A model generated the notes under the pieces. That model did no database searches, was not told where the DNA came from, and worked only from the letters and a program-made list of their open reading frames with translations. Shown piece after piece: positions 18,204-26,642 of a DNA stretch of 49,210 bases (position 1 is the first letter of the stretch; each line of letters starts with the position of its first letter). The DNA comes from Magnetococcales bacterium (GTDB taxonomy: Bacteria; Pseudomonadota; Alphaproteobacteria; UBA2136): assembly GCA_002689455.1 (NCBI GenBank), contig NZGE01000053.1, forward strand, positions 1 through 49,210, read 5' to 3'. Made by a program: the position numbers and the translations under genes.

Positions 18204-18548
18204 ATGAAAATTACTATTCACCCAGATGGAAAAGCATATGTTAAAAGTGTTTTTCCGAATTTGCCTTTGCTAAAGCGCTCGTTTGATGATCTTGGAAAAT
18301 TTTCCGATGTGTTTACAAGGTCTGATGCTGCTCGTCAATGTAGCTATTTATCTCCAAAGCAAGTAGATGTAACGCTAGAACTATTACTCAATTGTTATAA
18401 TGAAGATGAATATGATTATGACCTTGCTATGGCGCTATATCCGCACGAACATGGTTTAATAATTCTTTCACACGATTCTTATAAAAAGATTACAGCTGAA
18501 ATTTACCTGCAACTTGAGCTGAAACCCTATCCGTTTAAACGTCCGTAA
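18204..18548 (+). CDS. Hypothetical protein (114 aa)
   Basis: ORF with SD tgagg; first of a two-gene unit ending in a terminator. Confidence 0.72.
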   Translation: MKITIHPDGKAYVKSVFPNLPLLKRSFDDLGKFSDVFTRSDAARQCSYLSPKQVDVTLELLLNCYNEDEYDYDLAMALYPHEHGLIILSHDSYKKITAEIYLQLELKPYPFKRP

Positions 18549-18566
18549 TTTTAAGGTCTTTTATAT

Positions 18567-18869
18567 ATGTTTAATGCGCAGATTCACCAGAGTTTACGAC
18601 CTATTTTGCAAAAATCGCAGCTTAATGCCTATACCTTTTTGTTATATGCACAACAAATTGAGCAAATTCCACAGCCAATGACACAGCTTGACCTTGAAAA
18701 GGTTTTTAATAAAGCGTCAGAAGACGTTGTTTTGGCGGTGTTGGCACTTTTGTGCTTTCATGACTTAGATGAAAAGGGTTTGCACCCACTGGATTCTAAT
18801 GCGCAAAATTTAATTTTCCGTTCAGTTATGTATAATAAAATGGTTACCATGTTAGCGAAGTTAATATAA
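18567..18869 (+). CDS. Hypothetical protein (100 aa)
   Basis: ORF 18 nt after the previous gene, same strand, followed by a terminator. Confidence 0.7.
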   Translation: MFNAQIHQSLRPILQKSQLNAYTFLLYAQQIEQIPQPMTQLDLEKVFNKASEDVVLAVLALLCFHDLDEKGLHPLDSNAQNLIFRSVMYNKMVTMLAKLI

Positions 18870-18900
18870 AAAACTCTCCTCTTGAGGAGAGTTTTTCTTT
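18868..18900 (+). terminator. Intrinsic terminator
   Basis: aaaaaactctcctcttgaggagagtttttcttt. Confidence 0.88.
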
Positions 18901-18920
18901 TTAGATTTGCGGTTTGTTAC

Positions 18921-19715
18921 TTAAAATCGGTAAATGTAGCCAAAGGTTAGCGACCCGCCCATTTCTTTTTCTACAAAAGTACTGTTTCTGGCCTCTTTGC
19001 CTAGCCTGTAAATTGAAGAACTGGCGGTAAGGGTCTGTTTTTCATCTAGTAAATATGAAACCCCTGCGTTTATACCGTAATTCACAAGGCCAGATTTTGC
19101 TTTGTAAGCAGCGCGTGTACTGGTTGCTTCGGATGCTTTAACACCAAAATAATCATTCACATAATCTTGGTCACCCCAAGTTGCAAAAGCACCGAGTGAC
19201 CCATACCATTTGTCTTTGATTTGGCAGTTACAACCTGCGTGTAATTTGATTAAGGTCCCACGATTTTCTTGAATAAGTCCTTTTGAGATGAGAATGCCAC
19301 CATTGTATTGGTTGTGACCGTATCTGAAAAATAAATTGGCAGTTGCTGTGTCATCTACTTCGGTCAAACCAGAAAGGTTTTTGTTTTCATCGGGGTCACG
19401 TTCACCGCGATAGCCAATAGAGACCCCTGCAATGCCTTGGCCAATACGTGTTTGAATGCCTAAACCTTCAGTGGTACGTAAAAAAGCGTAGTTGTTGTGA
19501 CTGTCCCATTGTTTGGTGATATCTAAATAAGGCAGTGTTGTTCCTTCATAGTTTTCAGAGCCTAAATAGTCGGCATGAATATATTGAAATAACCCCATGG
19601 AAACATCCCAATGTTTTATTTCAACATTGTTGTTTTCAGTTTCATTTGCAAAAACCATAGAAGTCTCTGCCGATAATACAGCAATTGATAAAATCCCTAT
19701 AAACCATTTTTTCAT
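18921..19715 (-). CDS. MipA/OmpV-family outer membrane protein
   Basis: Signal peptide; 'ADYLGSENYEGTTLPYLDITKQW', 'GLGIQTRIGQGIAGVSIGYRGERDPDENKNLSGLTEVDDTATANLFFRY', C-terminal GGSLTFGYIYRF. Confidence 0.85.
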   Translation of the reverse strand: MKKWFIGILSIAVLSAETSMVFANETENNNVEIKHWDVSMGLFQYIHADYLGSENYEGTTLPYLDITKQWDSHNNYAFLRTTEGLGIQTRIGQGIAGVSIGYRGERDPDENKNLSGLTEVDDTATANLFFRYGHNQYNGGILISKGLIQENRGTLIKLHAGCNCQIKDKWYGSLGAFATWGDQDYVNDYFGVKASEATSTRAAYKAKSGLVNYGINAGVSYLLDEKQTLTASSSIYRLGKEARNSTFVEKEMGGSLTFGYIYRF

Positions 19716-19812
19716 GGCAACATAACCCTGCTTGTTTTTATTGTTATTTATTTAAGGTTCATTTATTTATGTTTCACAGTCCAAATAAAGCAGAGATATT
19801 TACTGACACAAT

Positions 19813-19846
19813 AAAAAAGCCCCATAAAAAGAGGCTTTTTGTGGGG
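19813..19846 (-). terminator. Intrinsic terminator of the flgB-flgC-fliE operon
   Basis: Minus strand: ccccacaaaaagcctctttttatggggctttttt. Confidence 0.7.
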
Positions 19847-19859
19847 TTTATTGTATGTA

Positions 19860-20153
19860 TTAAATTGGCATACGCATAATTTCTTGATAAGCTTCAACCG
19901 CTTTGTCACGTACGGTTAGCATTGTTTGAAGTGTAAGTTCTGCTTCGCTGACAGATTGAATTACTTCGTGCATAGGAACATTTTCACCATTGGCTGCTGC
20001 TACAGTCATCTTTTCAGCAAGCTTTTGCGAGTCTGCTGTTTTTTCGATTGCTTTGGTTACCATATCTGAAAAAGCGTCGCCTGCACTTGGCACTTTGTTT
20101 GATAGAGAAGTTGTGCCGCCGAGTGCATTCTGGAATAAACCTTCAATTTTCAT
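19860..20153 (-). CDS. fliE: Flagellar hook-basal body protein FliE (start MKIEGLF at 20153)
   Basis: 'FSDMVTKAIEKTADSQKLAEKMTVAAANGENVPMHEVIQSVSEAELTLQTMLTVRDKAVEAYQEIMRMPI'. Confidence 0.95.
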   Translation of the reverse strand: MKIEGLFQNALGGTTSLSNKVPSAGDAFSDMVTKAIEKTADSQKLAEKMTVAAANGENVPMHEVIQSVSEAELTLQTMLTVRDKAVEAYQEIMRMPI

Positions 20154-20183
20154 ATTCTCTTCTCCTTTAAAATTTAAAAACAA

Positions 20184-20591
20184 TTATCTCAACATATCTA
20201 TTGATCTTACCATCATTTCCTTAGCCGATTCAATAGCGGACATGTTCGCTTCATAGGCACGTGAAGCGTCACGCATGTCGACTTTTTCAATTAAAGTATC
20301 TACGTTCGGTTTTGCTATAAAACCCTTTTCATCTGCCAAAGGGTGGTAGGGTGCATACTCACGTTTAAGGGGGGTTTCATAGTCCGCTTTAACGTGTTTA
20401 ACGTTCACTTCTGTCATGCCTGTTGCACGGTCGATTGATGCTTCAAATGTGATTAATTTACGACGGTAAGGCTCGCCTGTTTCGGTTACAAGAGAGTCGG
20501 CGTTGGCAATGTTTTCAGAAACGACTTGCATGCGTTTACTTTGTGCAGCCATGCCGCTTGCACTTACTTGAACTGATTTCATTAAATCCAT
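20184..20591 (-). CDS. flgC: Flagellar basal-body rod protein FlgC
   Basis: 'VSASGMAAQSKRMQVVSENIANADSLVTETGEPYRRKLITFEA', C-terminal 'DMRDASRAYEANMSAIESAKEMMVRSIDMLR'. Confidence 0.96.
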   Translation of the reverse strand: MDLMKSVQVSASGMAAQSKRMQVVSENIANADSLVTETGEPYRRKLITFEASIDRATGMTEVNVKHVKADYETPLKREYAPYHPLADEKGFIAKPNVDTLIEKVDMRDASRAYEANMSAIESAKEMMVRSIDMLR

Positions 20592-20605
20592 TTATTTACC
20601 CTTTC

Positions 20606-20983
20606 TTACTGACCTGACTTACCAAGTGCAAGCTTTTGGAAGCTGACTTGCTTTTTGTATAGTTCAGTTGCCAAACGATAATTCATTTGAATATCTTGTA
20701 GTTTTAACATTTCTTCATCCATTTTAACACTGTTTCCATCGTGTTTAATGTTTGAAGTATTTTCGGAAACTTTATGCTGACCACCTGTTATTTTTCCTTT
20801 TAGGTGGCTCCCATTGGTTGTTGCCATGTTCATAGAGCTACGGTCTACCAACTTTTCGAATGAGATGTCTTTTGAAAGGTAGCCAGGTGTTGTGGCATTG
20901 GCAATATTGCCAGAAACCATTCCTTGACGTTCAATTAAGTAGTTTAGTCGATGTTTAAGCGACATACTTACATTTTGTGGCAT
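20606..20983 (-). CDS. flgB: Flagellar basal-body rod protein FlgB
   Basis: 'MSLKHRLNYLIERQGMVSGNIANATTPGYLSKDISFEKLV'; adjacent to flgC-fliE. Confidence 0.94.
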   Translation of the reverse strand: MPQNVSMSLKHRLNYLIERQGMVSGNIANATTPGYLSKDISFEKLVDRSSMNMATTNGSHLKGKITGGQHKVSENTSNIKHDGNSVKMDEEMLKLQDIQMNYRLATELYKKQVSFQKLALGKSGQ

Positions 20984-21033
20984 TTGATTTCCCTCTCAAA
21001 TAAACTCTCTATTTAACTCCCACACACTTAAAT

Positions 21034-21049
21034 GCATAATGCGTGCCAA
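21034..21049 (-). promoter_or_regulatory. Putative sigma54 -24/-12 promoter of flgBC-fliE
   Basis: Minus strand TTGGCACGCATTATGC (TGGCAC-N5-[A/T]TGC), about 51 bp upstream of the flgB start. Confidence 0.7.
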
Positions 21050-21157
21050 AATGTTTTTAAGGTTTATTTTTAGAGCCTTGTATTTTATGTTTTAAATCTA
21101 TAAAGTGGGTTTATAAATAACTTTATCTTTTTACCTTTAAACCTTTTAGGAGGCGTT

Positions 21158-21556
21158 ATGCTTTCTGTACTATTTAGACCTTTCTTTGTTTTTCTTGTGA
21201 TCGTTTCTTATTTTATAGGTTGGTTTTTTGGGGCGTTCCCACCTAACCTTGAAGACGCAACAACTTTTGGAAAACTCTCCGCTTTCATTGGAACTGTGCT
21301 TATAATGATGGCTACGCCAACTATGGCTATTTATTTTCGCTATCGTGCGCATTTAAAAGCGCTTGGGTTTTCTAAATATGCATGGAAAACGGTGCAATTT
21401 TCATTATCGGCAAGTGTTATTGTGGCTATTGTTCATTTTATAGGTGTTCAAGTGTTGCCACTGGGTTATTTGGCTGTCCTTTATGGTATTGCTATGTTGG
21501 CATATTTATGTATGGCAAGTGCTATAAACCTTCTTGAGAAATCATTTAGCGCATAA
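21158..21556 (+). CDS. Hypothetical membrane protein (132 aa)
   Basis: ORF; SD aggagg; four TM segments. Confidence 0.75.
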   Translation: MLSVLFRPFFVFLVIVSYFIGWFFGAFPPNLEDATTFGKLSAFIGTVLIMMATPTMAIYFRYRAHLKALGFSKYAWKTVQFSLSASVIVAIVHFIGVQVLPLGYLAVLYGIAMLAYLCMASAINLLEKSFSA

Positions 21557-21590
21557 AAAAAAGCTCCCCTATAATGGGGAGTTTTCTTTT
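21554..21590. terminator. Bidirectional intrinsic terminator
   Basis: aaaaaaaagctcccctataatggggagttttcttttt. Confidence 0.85.
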
Positions 21591-21979
21591 TATAACTTAT
21601 CGGTGCCACGTTTGTAGCCTGCAAGGTGGGATTTGTTTACTTTTGCTTTTGACTTACTTGGATTTATTTCAAGCACTAAACCACATTCATAGGCTTTTCT
21701 TTTATAAGCTTCAAGCGCAAGATCGTCCACAAAGAATTGTCGGTTTTTAACGCTGTAGTAGTCCATGCCAAAGGCGCTGTTTGAAAGGTAGTCAAGGGCT
21801 TGGCTATCACGCCATTGAAACCTGATTTTTATAATCAAAAGAATAAGCCCTATGACAAAGCTTGTTGCTGCAATAGGGAATGCCCATTGCATGTCTTTGA
21901 AGAAAAACATAATTACAATGGGAACAGCTAAGCCCAACGTACGATGTGTCATAGAATAAGCTGATTGAGTTCTAAACAT
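21590..21979 (-). CDS. Hypothetical membrane protein (129 aa)
   Basis: ORF; two TM segments then a soluble tail; SD aagggggt upstream. Confidence 0.7.
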   Translation of the reverse strand: MFRTQSAYSMTHRTLGLAVPIVIMFFFKDMQWAFPIAATSFVIGLILLIIKIRFQWRDSQALDYLSNSAFGMDYYSVKNRQFFVDDLALEAYKRKAYECGLVLEINPSKSKAKVNKSHLAGYKRGTDKL

Positions 21980-22100
21980 AGAACCCCCTTGGATGATTTT
22001 AAATGTAAACGGAATATAAATGTATTGTTTTGTAAAACTATACGCCTGTCATTTTAAAAAATCAATGCATGCTTATGCTGTTTGATGTACATTGTTTTTT

Positions 22101-23177
22101 ATGGCTGATGAAGATGAAGACAAGAGTTCCAAGACGGAAGAACCCAGCGAGCGGAAACTAACCAAAGCCCGTGAACAAGGGAATGTTCCAAAAAGCAGGG
22201 AAGTGAATAACTTCTTTGTCCTTTTGGCGATCTTAATAGCCATTGTTTCAACTCTTCATTGGGCGTGGATGCGTTTGTTGAACTTATTTGGTGGCACTTT
22301 TAGTGAGCTTGGTTTTAAACGTGCATCAAACCCTTCTGAAATTGGCGCAAGTATGATGTTTATGAGCCAAGAAATGTTTTTTATTTTAGCACCAACTTTT
22401 GTTCTTTTGCTTGTATTTGCTTACTTTGGTGGGTTTGTTCAAAATGGTTTTTTATGGTCATTTGAACCTTTAAAACCAAAACTTTCGAAAATATCTATTA
22501 CAAAGGGGTTTGGTCGCTTATTTTCAATTAAGTCCTTTGCTGAGTTTTTAAAATCATTGGTTAAGATGGTTATTTTAGGGGCGCTTATTTACTTTGTTTT
22601 GATTATTCATATGGAAGAAATTATTTTATTAACAGGTAAGTCTGTTATTTCCATGGCGAGAACAGTTGAAATTATTTTAATTCGTATTATTTTGGCAGTG
22701 CTTGCCATTGCAGCCTTGCTGGCGATTGCCGACTTTTTATTTCAAAAATCTCAATATATACGAGACCAGCGCATGAGCCGTAAAGAGCTTAAAGATGAAT
22801 ATAAAGAATCGGAAGGTGACCCGCACATTAAAGGGCGTCAAAAACAAATTCGTCTCGATCGTGCCCGTGCCCGTATGATGCAGGAAATTCCAAATGCAGA
22901 CGTGGTGGTGACCAACCCAACCCATTATGCTGTTGCTTTGCGTTACGATAAAGCCAAAGAGCAAGCACCACGTATTGTGGCCATGGGAGTTGATAATATT
23001 GCCTTACGTATTCGTGAAATTGCTAATGAAAATGATGTGCCTTTGTATGAAGACCCACCCCTAGCACGCAGGTTATATGCTGATGCGGAGCTTGGAGAAG
23101 AGATTCCTTTAGAAATGTATGAAGCAGTGGCGAAAGTTGTTGCGTTTATCTACGGTATTAAGAAAAAAGCGTCTTAG
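22101..23177 (+). CDS. flhB: Flagellar export apparatus protein FlhB
   Basis: 'DKSSKTEEPSERKLTKAREQGNVPKSREVNNF', autocleavage NPTH in 'ADVVVTNPTHYAVALRYD'. Confidence 0.97.
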   Translation: MADEDEDKSSKTEEPSERKLTKAREQGNVPKSREVNNFFVLLAILIAIVSTLHWAWMRLLNLFGGTFSELGFKRASNPSEIGASMMFMSQEMFFILAPTFVLLLVFAYFGGFVQNGFLWSFEPLKPKLSKISITKGFGRLFSIKSFAEFLKSLVKMVILGALIYFVLIIHMEEIILLTGKSVISMARTVEIILIRIILAVLAIAALLAIADFLFQKSQYIRDQRMSRKELKDEYKESEGDPHIKGRQKQIRLDRARARMMQEIPNADVVVTNPTHYAVALRYDKAKEQAPRIVAMGVDNIALRIREIANENDVPLYEDPPLARRLYADAELGEEIPLEMYEAVAKVVAFIYGIKKKAS

Positions 23178-23286
23178 GTAGAACTTCCCCTTGAATTAAA
23201 GCTTTATTACGCTTACTTCATCAGTTGAAAATAACATTTTTCATTCCCTTTTTAGCGCCATGTGCGCGTATACACTGGAGAAATCT

Positions 23287-23649
23287 ATGGCAACGCCAAT
23301 TATTAAAATGGATGTTATTGTTAGCTCTTTCCAGGCATTAAGCAGCCACCGTAGTTTAACGGGGTGGATTATTAATTGTCCTCAAATAGGTGGAAGTTAT
23401 GTGCAAATTGACCGTAATGTGGGTGTAAACCCTAATGCTGTTGATGAGCTTGTTGAAAAAATTAGAGAAAAACCTGAAGGTTTTTGTGATGCTATTTCTG
23501 AAAAGGCTGAGGAGTTATTTGCAACGAAAGCTATTGAAATAACCTCCACAGAAGCGAAAGGTTTCGTAGAGGTTATGCATGAAGACGAAATTCAGGCTGA
23601 GCTGAATAATGCCTTTAAAGAAGGTGAGGCTAACGTAACTTTTTATTAA
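23287..23649 (+). CDS. Hypothetical protein (~120 aa)
   Basis: ORF with SD tggag before ATG 23287, followed by a terminator. Confidence 0.7.
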   Translation: MATPIIKMDVIVSSFQALSSHRSLTGWIINCPQIGGSYVQIDRNVGVNPNAVDELVEKIREKPEGFCDAISEKAEELFATKAIEITSTEAKGFVEVMHEDEIQAELNNAFKEGEANVTFY

Positions 23650-23655
23650 TTATCG

Positions 23656-23687
23656 AAAAAAAACACCCTTTTATGGGTGTTTTTTTA
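23656..23687. terminator. Intrinsic terminator
   Basis: aaaaaaaacacccttttatgggtgttttttta. Confidence 0.85.
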
Positions 23688-23723
23688 TGGAATTTTTGAA
23701 TTTATTTAAAATTGTTTACTTGG

Positions 23724-24197
23724 CTAGTCAGGTGAAATTTCTAAGTTAACGGTTCCACTGTAACTGCCAGATGTTGTGTATTGCATCACACTGTCAGCAA
23801 CGGTTACACGAACTTTTGCCGTGTTGCCACTGCCACAAAGTTCGTCAGAAGTTTCAGGGTTTGGAAAAGTAGTGGCGATGTTTTCATTTAAAACCACCCA
23901 ACCAGGGGCGCTGTCTTCTTCATATTCCACGGTCATGGAAATATCACTTGTACCATTGCTTAAAATATAACTATTACCTGCACCCGTACCTGTGCCTGTA
24001 ACTTTATAATTACTCTCATTGTCGTTTTGAACATAGGCGCATAGTGTGTAGGTGGATGTCATGTCTCCGCTGCCACCCCAAGCGCCAAGGGGTTGATCAG
24101 CGAGGCCTGTGATGCGTGCGCAAAGGTCTGTTGGTAAGCAGGCAGCATTTGCTTGCATTGAAAGTGTTATAAATAAACCTGTAAGCCAATAACGCAT
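23724..24197 (-). CDS. Secreted spore-coat-U (SCPU)-like domain protein
   Basis: Signal peptide ...SMQANAA; 'LCAYVQNDNESNYKVTGTGTGAGNSYILSNGTSDISMTVEYEE...LCGSGNTAKVRVTVADSVMQYTTSGSYSGTVNLEISPD' resembles the SCPU domain. Confidence 0.65.
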   Translation of the reverse strand: MRYWLTGLFITLSMQANAACLPTDLCARITGLADQPLGAWGGSGDMTSTYTLCAYVQNDNESNYKVTGTGTGAGNSYILSNGTSDISMTVEYEEDSAPGWVVLNENIATTFPNPETSDELCGSGNTAKVRVTVADSVMQYTTSGSYSGTVNLEISPD

Positions 24198-24229
24198 GTG
24201 AGTTCCTTTTGTTTTTCATAGTATATGAC

Positions 24230-24245
24230 GCAAAGTGTGTGCCAA
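24230..24245 (-). promoter_or_regulatory. Sigma54 -24/-12 promoter (perfect core) of the SCPU-like gene
   Basis: Minus strand TTGGCACACACTTTGC = TGGCAC-N5-TTGC, 33 bp upstream of the ATG. Confidence 0.78.
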
Positions 24246-24251
24246 TCAAAT

Positions 24252-24282
24252 AAAAAAGCTCCTCATAGGAGGAGCTTTTTGG
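24252..24282 (-). terminator. Intrinsic terminator, probably ending the flgF-G-A-H transcript
   Basis: Minus strand aaaaagctcctcctatgaggagctttttta. Confidence 0.8.
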
Positions 24283-24420
24283 GACCCCACAATAAAGTGG
24301 GTGGTGGTCAGCTTCTTCAAGGGAGGGGGGAGAAGAGAGCGAAACTGACCCCATAGGTTTTGACGGCAAGCCCCACCTTTAAAGGGAGGGGAGGGAGAGT
24401 TAGGTAAGGCCCACCCGCCA
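24282..24420. repeat. G/C-rich imperfect inverted-repeat region in the flgH 3' intergenic
   Basis: ccccacaataaagtgggtgg; ggtcagcttcttc...gagaagagagcgaaactgacc; paired 'cttcaagggaggggggag' and 'ctttaaagggaggggaggg' tracts. Confidence 0.5.
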
Positions 24421-24571
24421 AACTTTTCAGTGAAAATATATTTGTTTTTTCATGGCTCGCTTAGCTTTTCTAAGTGTCATTCTTTAATACAAACCTATTG
24501 TTCACTTAAAGGTAATTAGCTATTTTTGTTCGTATATCCTTTCATGTTTTTTCTTTAAAAAGGGTTAGACC

Positions 24572-25300
24572 TTAAAATGGTAGCCATTTATCAAGGAATT
24601 TAACGGCAGGTTGAGTCTCTTGTGATTCATCCACCATGCCACGCCCTGAGTATGCAATACGTGCCTCGGCAATTTTTTCCGATGGGACAGTGTTGTCCGC
24701 TGCAATATCAACTGGGCGCACAATACCGCTGATTGTCATGTTTTGTAGTTCATAGTTTACCAATACTTCACGTTGACCTTGAATAACCATGAAACCATTG
24801 GGTAGAACTTCTGTAACCATGGCAGCGATACGGCCTTCAAATGTGTCTTCACGGTTGGTTTTACCGTCACCTGTAAAGGTGCGCTGTGAGTTTGTATCAA
24901 ACATGTTTCCCGTAGCATCATCAATGATACCTGATCGACCAAGAACATTTGTCATGTTTAATAATCGGTTAATGCCTGCAAGACCATTGTGTGTGCGGTT
25001 TGATTCTGTTTCAGCTTCAACTTCTGCTTTTGCAGTTTCGTTTACAATAACCGTTACAATGTCCCCAACTGAGCGAGCACGACTGTCTTTAAAGAAGCCT
25101 TTAGAACCTGACTGCCAAAGTGAGCCACTTGCACGTGCCATTTCACGCGGCTTTGTAATTGGTGCTTCATAAACACGGTTGTCCATTTTTTGGTTTACCG
25201 ATTGGCTTACAGGTGTAAATTGTGGTCTTGTGTTATAAAAACATCCAGACACAAACACCGCTGAAGCAAGTAAACTTATGTTTAATAATTTTGTTTTCAT
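24572..25300 (-). CDS. flgH: Flagellar L-ring protein FlgH
   Basis: Lipobox VSGCFYN; 'GSLWQSGSKGFFKDSRARSVGDIVTVIVNETAKAEVEAET', 'LPNGFMVIQGQREVLVNYELQNMTISGIVRPVDI'. Confidence 0.97.
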   Translation of the reverse strand: MKTKLLNISLLASAVFVSGCFYNTRPQFTPVSQSVNQKMDNRVYEAPITKPREMARASGSLWQSGSKGFFKDSRARSVGDIVTVIVNETAKAEVEAETESNRTHNGLAGINRLLNMTNVLGRSGIIDDATGNMFDTNSQRTFTGDGKTNREDTFEGRIAAMVTEVLPNGFMVIQGQREVLVNYELQNMTISGIVRPVDIAADNTVPSEKIAEARIAYSGRGMVDESQETQPAVKFLDKWLPF

Positions 25301-25320
25301 TTTTCCCTCTCCCTAATTTT

Positions 25321-25797
25321 TTAGTTCACAAGTACTAAGCCGTTTTTTTGGACAACCCCGTGTAGCATTTGTTTAGATTCTTGGTTTAGAACCTTTACAA
25401 AGTCACCAATACTTGCATCTGCCATCACCAATCCATCAGTTGTGAGGCGAATTTTTCCTTTTTGAAAAATAACAGTTGCCATTTCCCCTTTGCGAACAGC
25501 TGGTACTTCACGGAATTGGCTTCTGTAAAGTGGCATGCCTGCGCGAATGTTACGAACGGCTTCCATGCCAATAACATTCCCAGGGTCTTTAACAATAAAC
25601 GCGGGTACAGATGCACCTGCATATTCTTGTGTTGTTATCATTTCGTACGTTACCACTTCGCCACGTGTAATTGTTTGTTTTAAAGTGGGTATTTCGTTGT
25701 CCATCAGCTCTTCTGCATTTGCCATTTTAGCGGCAAGGAGGAGAAGGCTGATGCTTGCGGCCATCATAGTACCTTTAACGATATCCATTGTTTGCAT
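25321..25797 (-). CDS. flgA: Flagellar P-ring assembly chaperone FlgA
   Basis: SAF-like 'AVRNIRAGMPLYRSQFREVPAVRKGEMATVIFQKGKIRLTTDGLVMADASIGDFVKVLN'. Confidence 0.92.
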   Translation of the reverse strand: MQTMDIVKGTMMAASISLLLLAAKMANAEELMDNEIPTLKQTITRGEVVTYEMITTQEYAGASVPAFIVKDPGNVIGMEAVRNIRAGMPLYRSQFREVPAVRKGEMATVIFQKGKIRLTTDGLVMADASIGDFVKVLNQESKQMLHGVVQKNGLVLVN

Positions 25798-25817
25798 TGT
25801 TCTTCTCCTAAGTTTTA

Positions 25818-26597
25818 TTATCTAATTTGGTTGGCTGCAGCCATCATCTCATCTGCTGTGGTGATGATTTGTGAGTTTAGCTCGTAGGCACGCTGCGCTG
25901 TAATGAGGTCGGTGATACTTTCAATTGCATCAACGTTTGAACCTTCTAAGTGTCTTTGTAAAAGTTCGCCTGAACCATCTTCACCCGCAATCACGTTTGC
26001 GGCTGCACCTGAGGCTTCAGTTTCACGGTATAAGTTGTCACCCATTGCTTCCAAGCCGGCTTCGTTTACAAACATGTTTGTTGTAATTTGCCCAAGGTTT
26101 ACAATGGTGTCATCTACAGAAGCTGTAACTGTACCGTCGCCAGCGATGTTAATATCAATGGCCTCTGGTGGTACATTAATCGCAGGGTCTAATAGGAAAC
26201 CCTGAGATGTTACAAGGTCACCATTTTCATTTAACTGAAATGCACCATCTCTAGTGTAGGCTGTGTCTCCATTTGGCATTGTGATTGTAAAGAACCCACG
26301 CCCTTGAATGGAAATATCTAAAGGAGCATCCGTACGGGTTACAGCGCCTTGTTCAAAATTACGGTAAACTGAACCAACGTTTACACCTAAGCCATATTGT
26401 ACACCGCTTGGCGCCAATGTGTTGGCGGAAGATGTTGCAGCACCTGGTGTACGTTCATTCATGTACAATAAGTCTTTGAATGAAGCACGCTGGCGTTTGA
26501 AAGCTGTTGTGTTAATGTTGGCAATGTTGTTTGAAAGAACGTCAACGTTGGATTGCTGTGCCAGCATACCCGTTGCGCCGATTTTTAATGCATTCAT
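25818..26597 (-). CDS. flgG: Flagellar distal rod protein FlgG
   Basis: 'MNALKIGATGMLAQQSNVDVLSNNIANINTTAFKRQRASFKDLLY', 'LEGSNVDAIESITDLITAQRAYELNSQIITTADEMM'. Confidence 0.97.
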   Translation of the reverse strand: MNALKIGATGMLAQQSNVDVLSNNIANINTTAFKRQRASFKDLLYMNERTPGAATSSANTLAPSGVQYGLGVNVGSVYRNFEQGAVTRTDAPLDISIQGRGFFTITMPNGDTAYTRDGAFQLNENGDLVTSQGFLLDPAINVPPEAIDINIAGDGTVTASVDDTIVNLGQITTNMFVNEAGLEAMGDNLYRETEASGAAANVIAGEDGSGELLQRHLEGSNVDAIESITDLITAQRAYELNSQIITTADEMMAAANQIR

Positions 26598-26642
26598 TGT
26601 TTCGCTCCTTGCTTGTGTTTCAGTTTATTCGTTTGTTTTTGT

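Noticed and set aside
24310-24400. G-quadruplex in gggaggggagggagag
   Set aside because: Only three clear G-runs of at least three per tract; a repeat/hairpin explanation is simpler.
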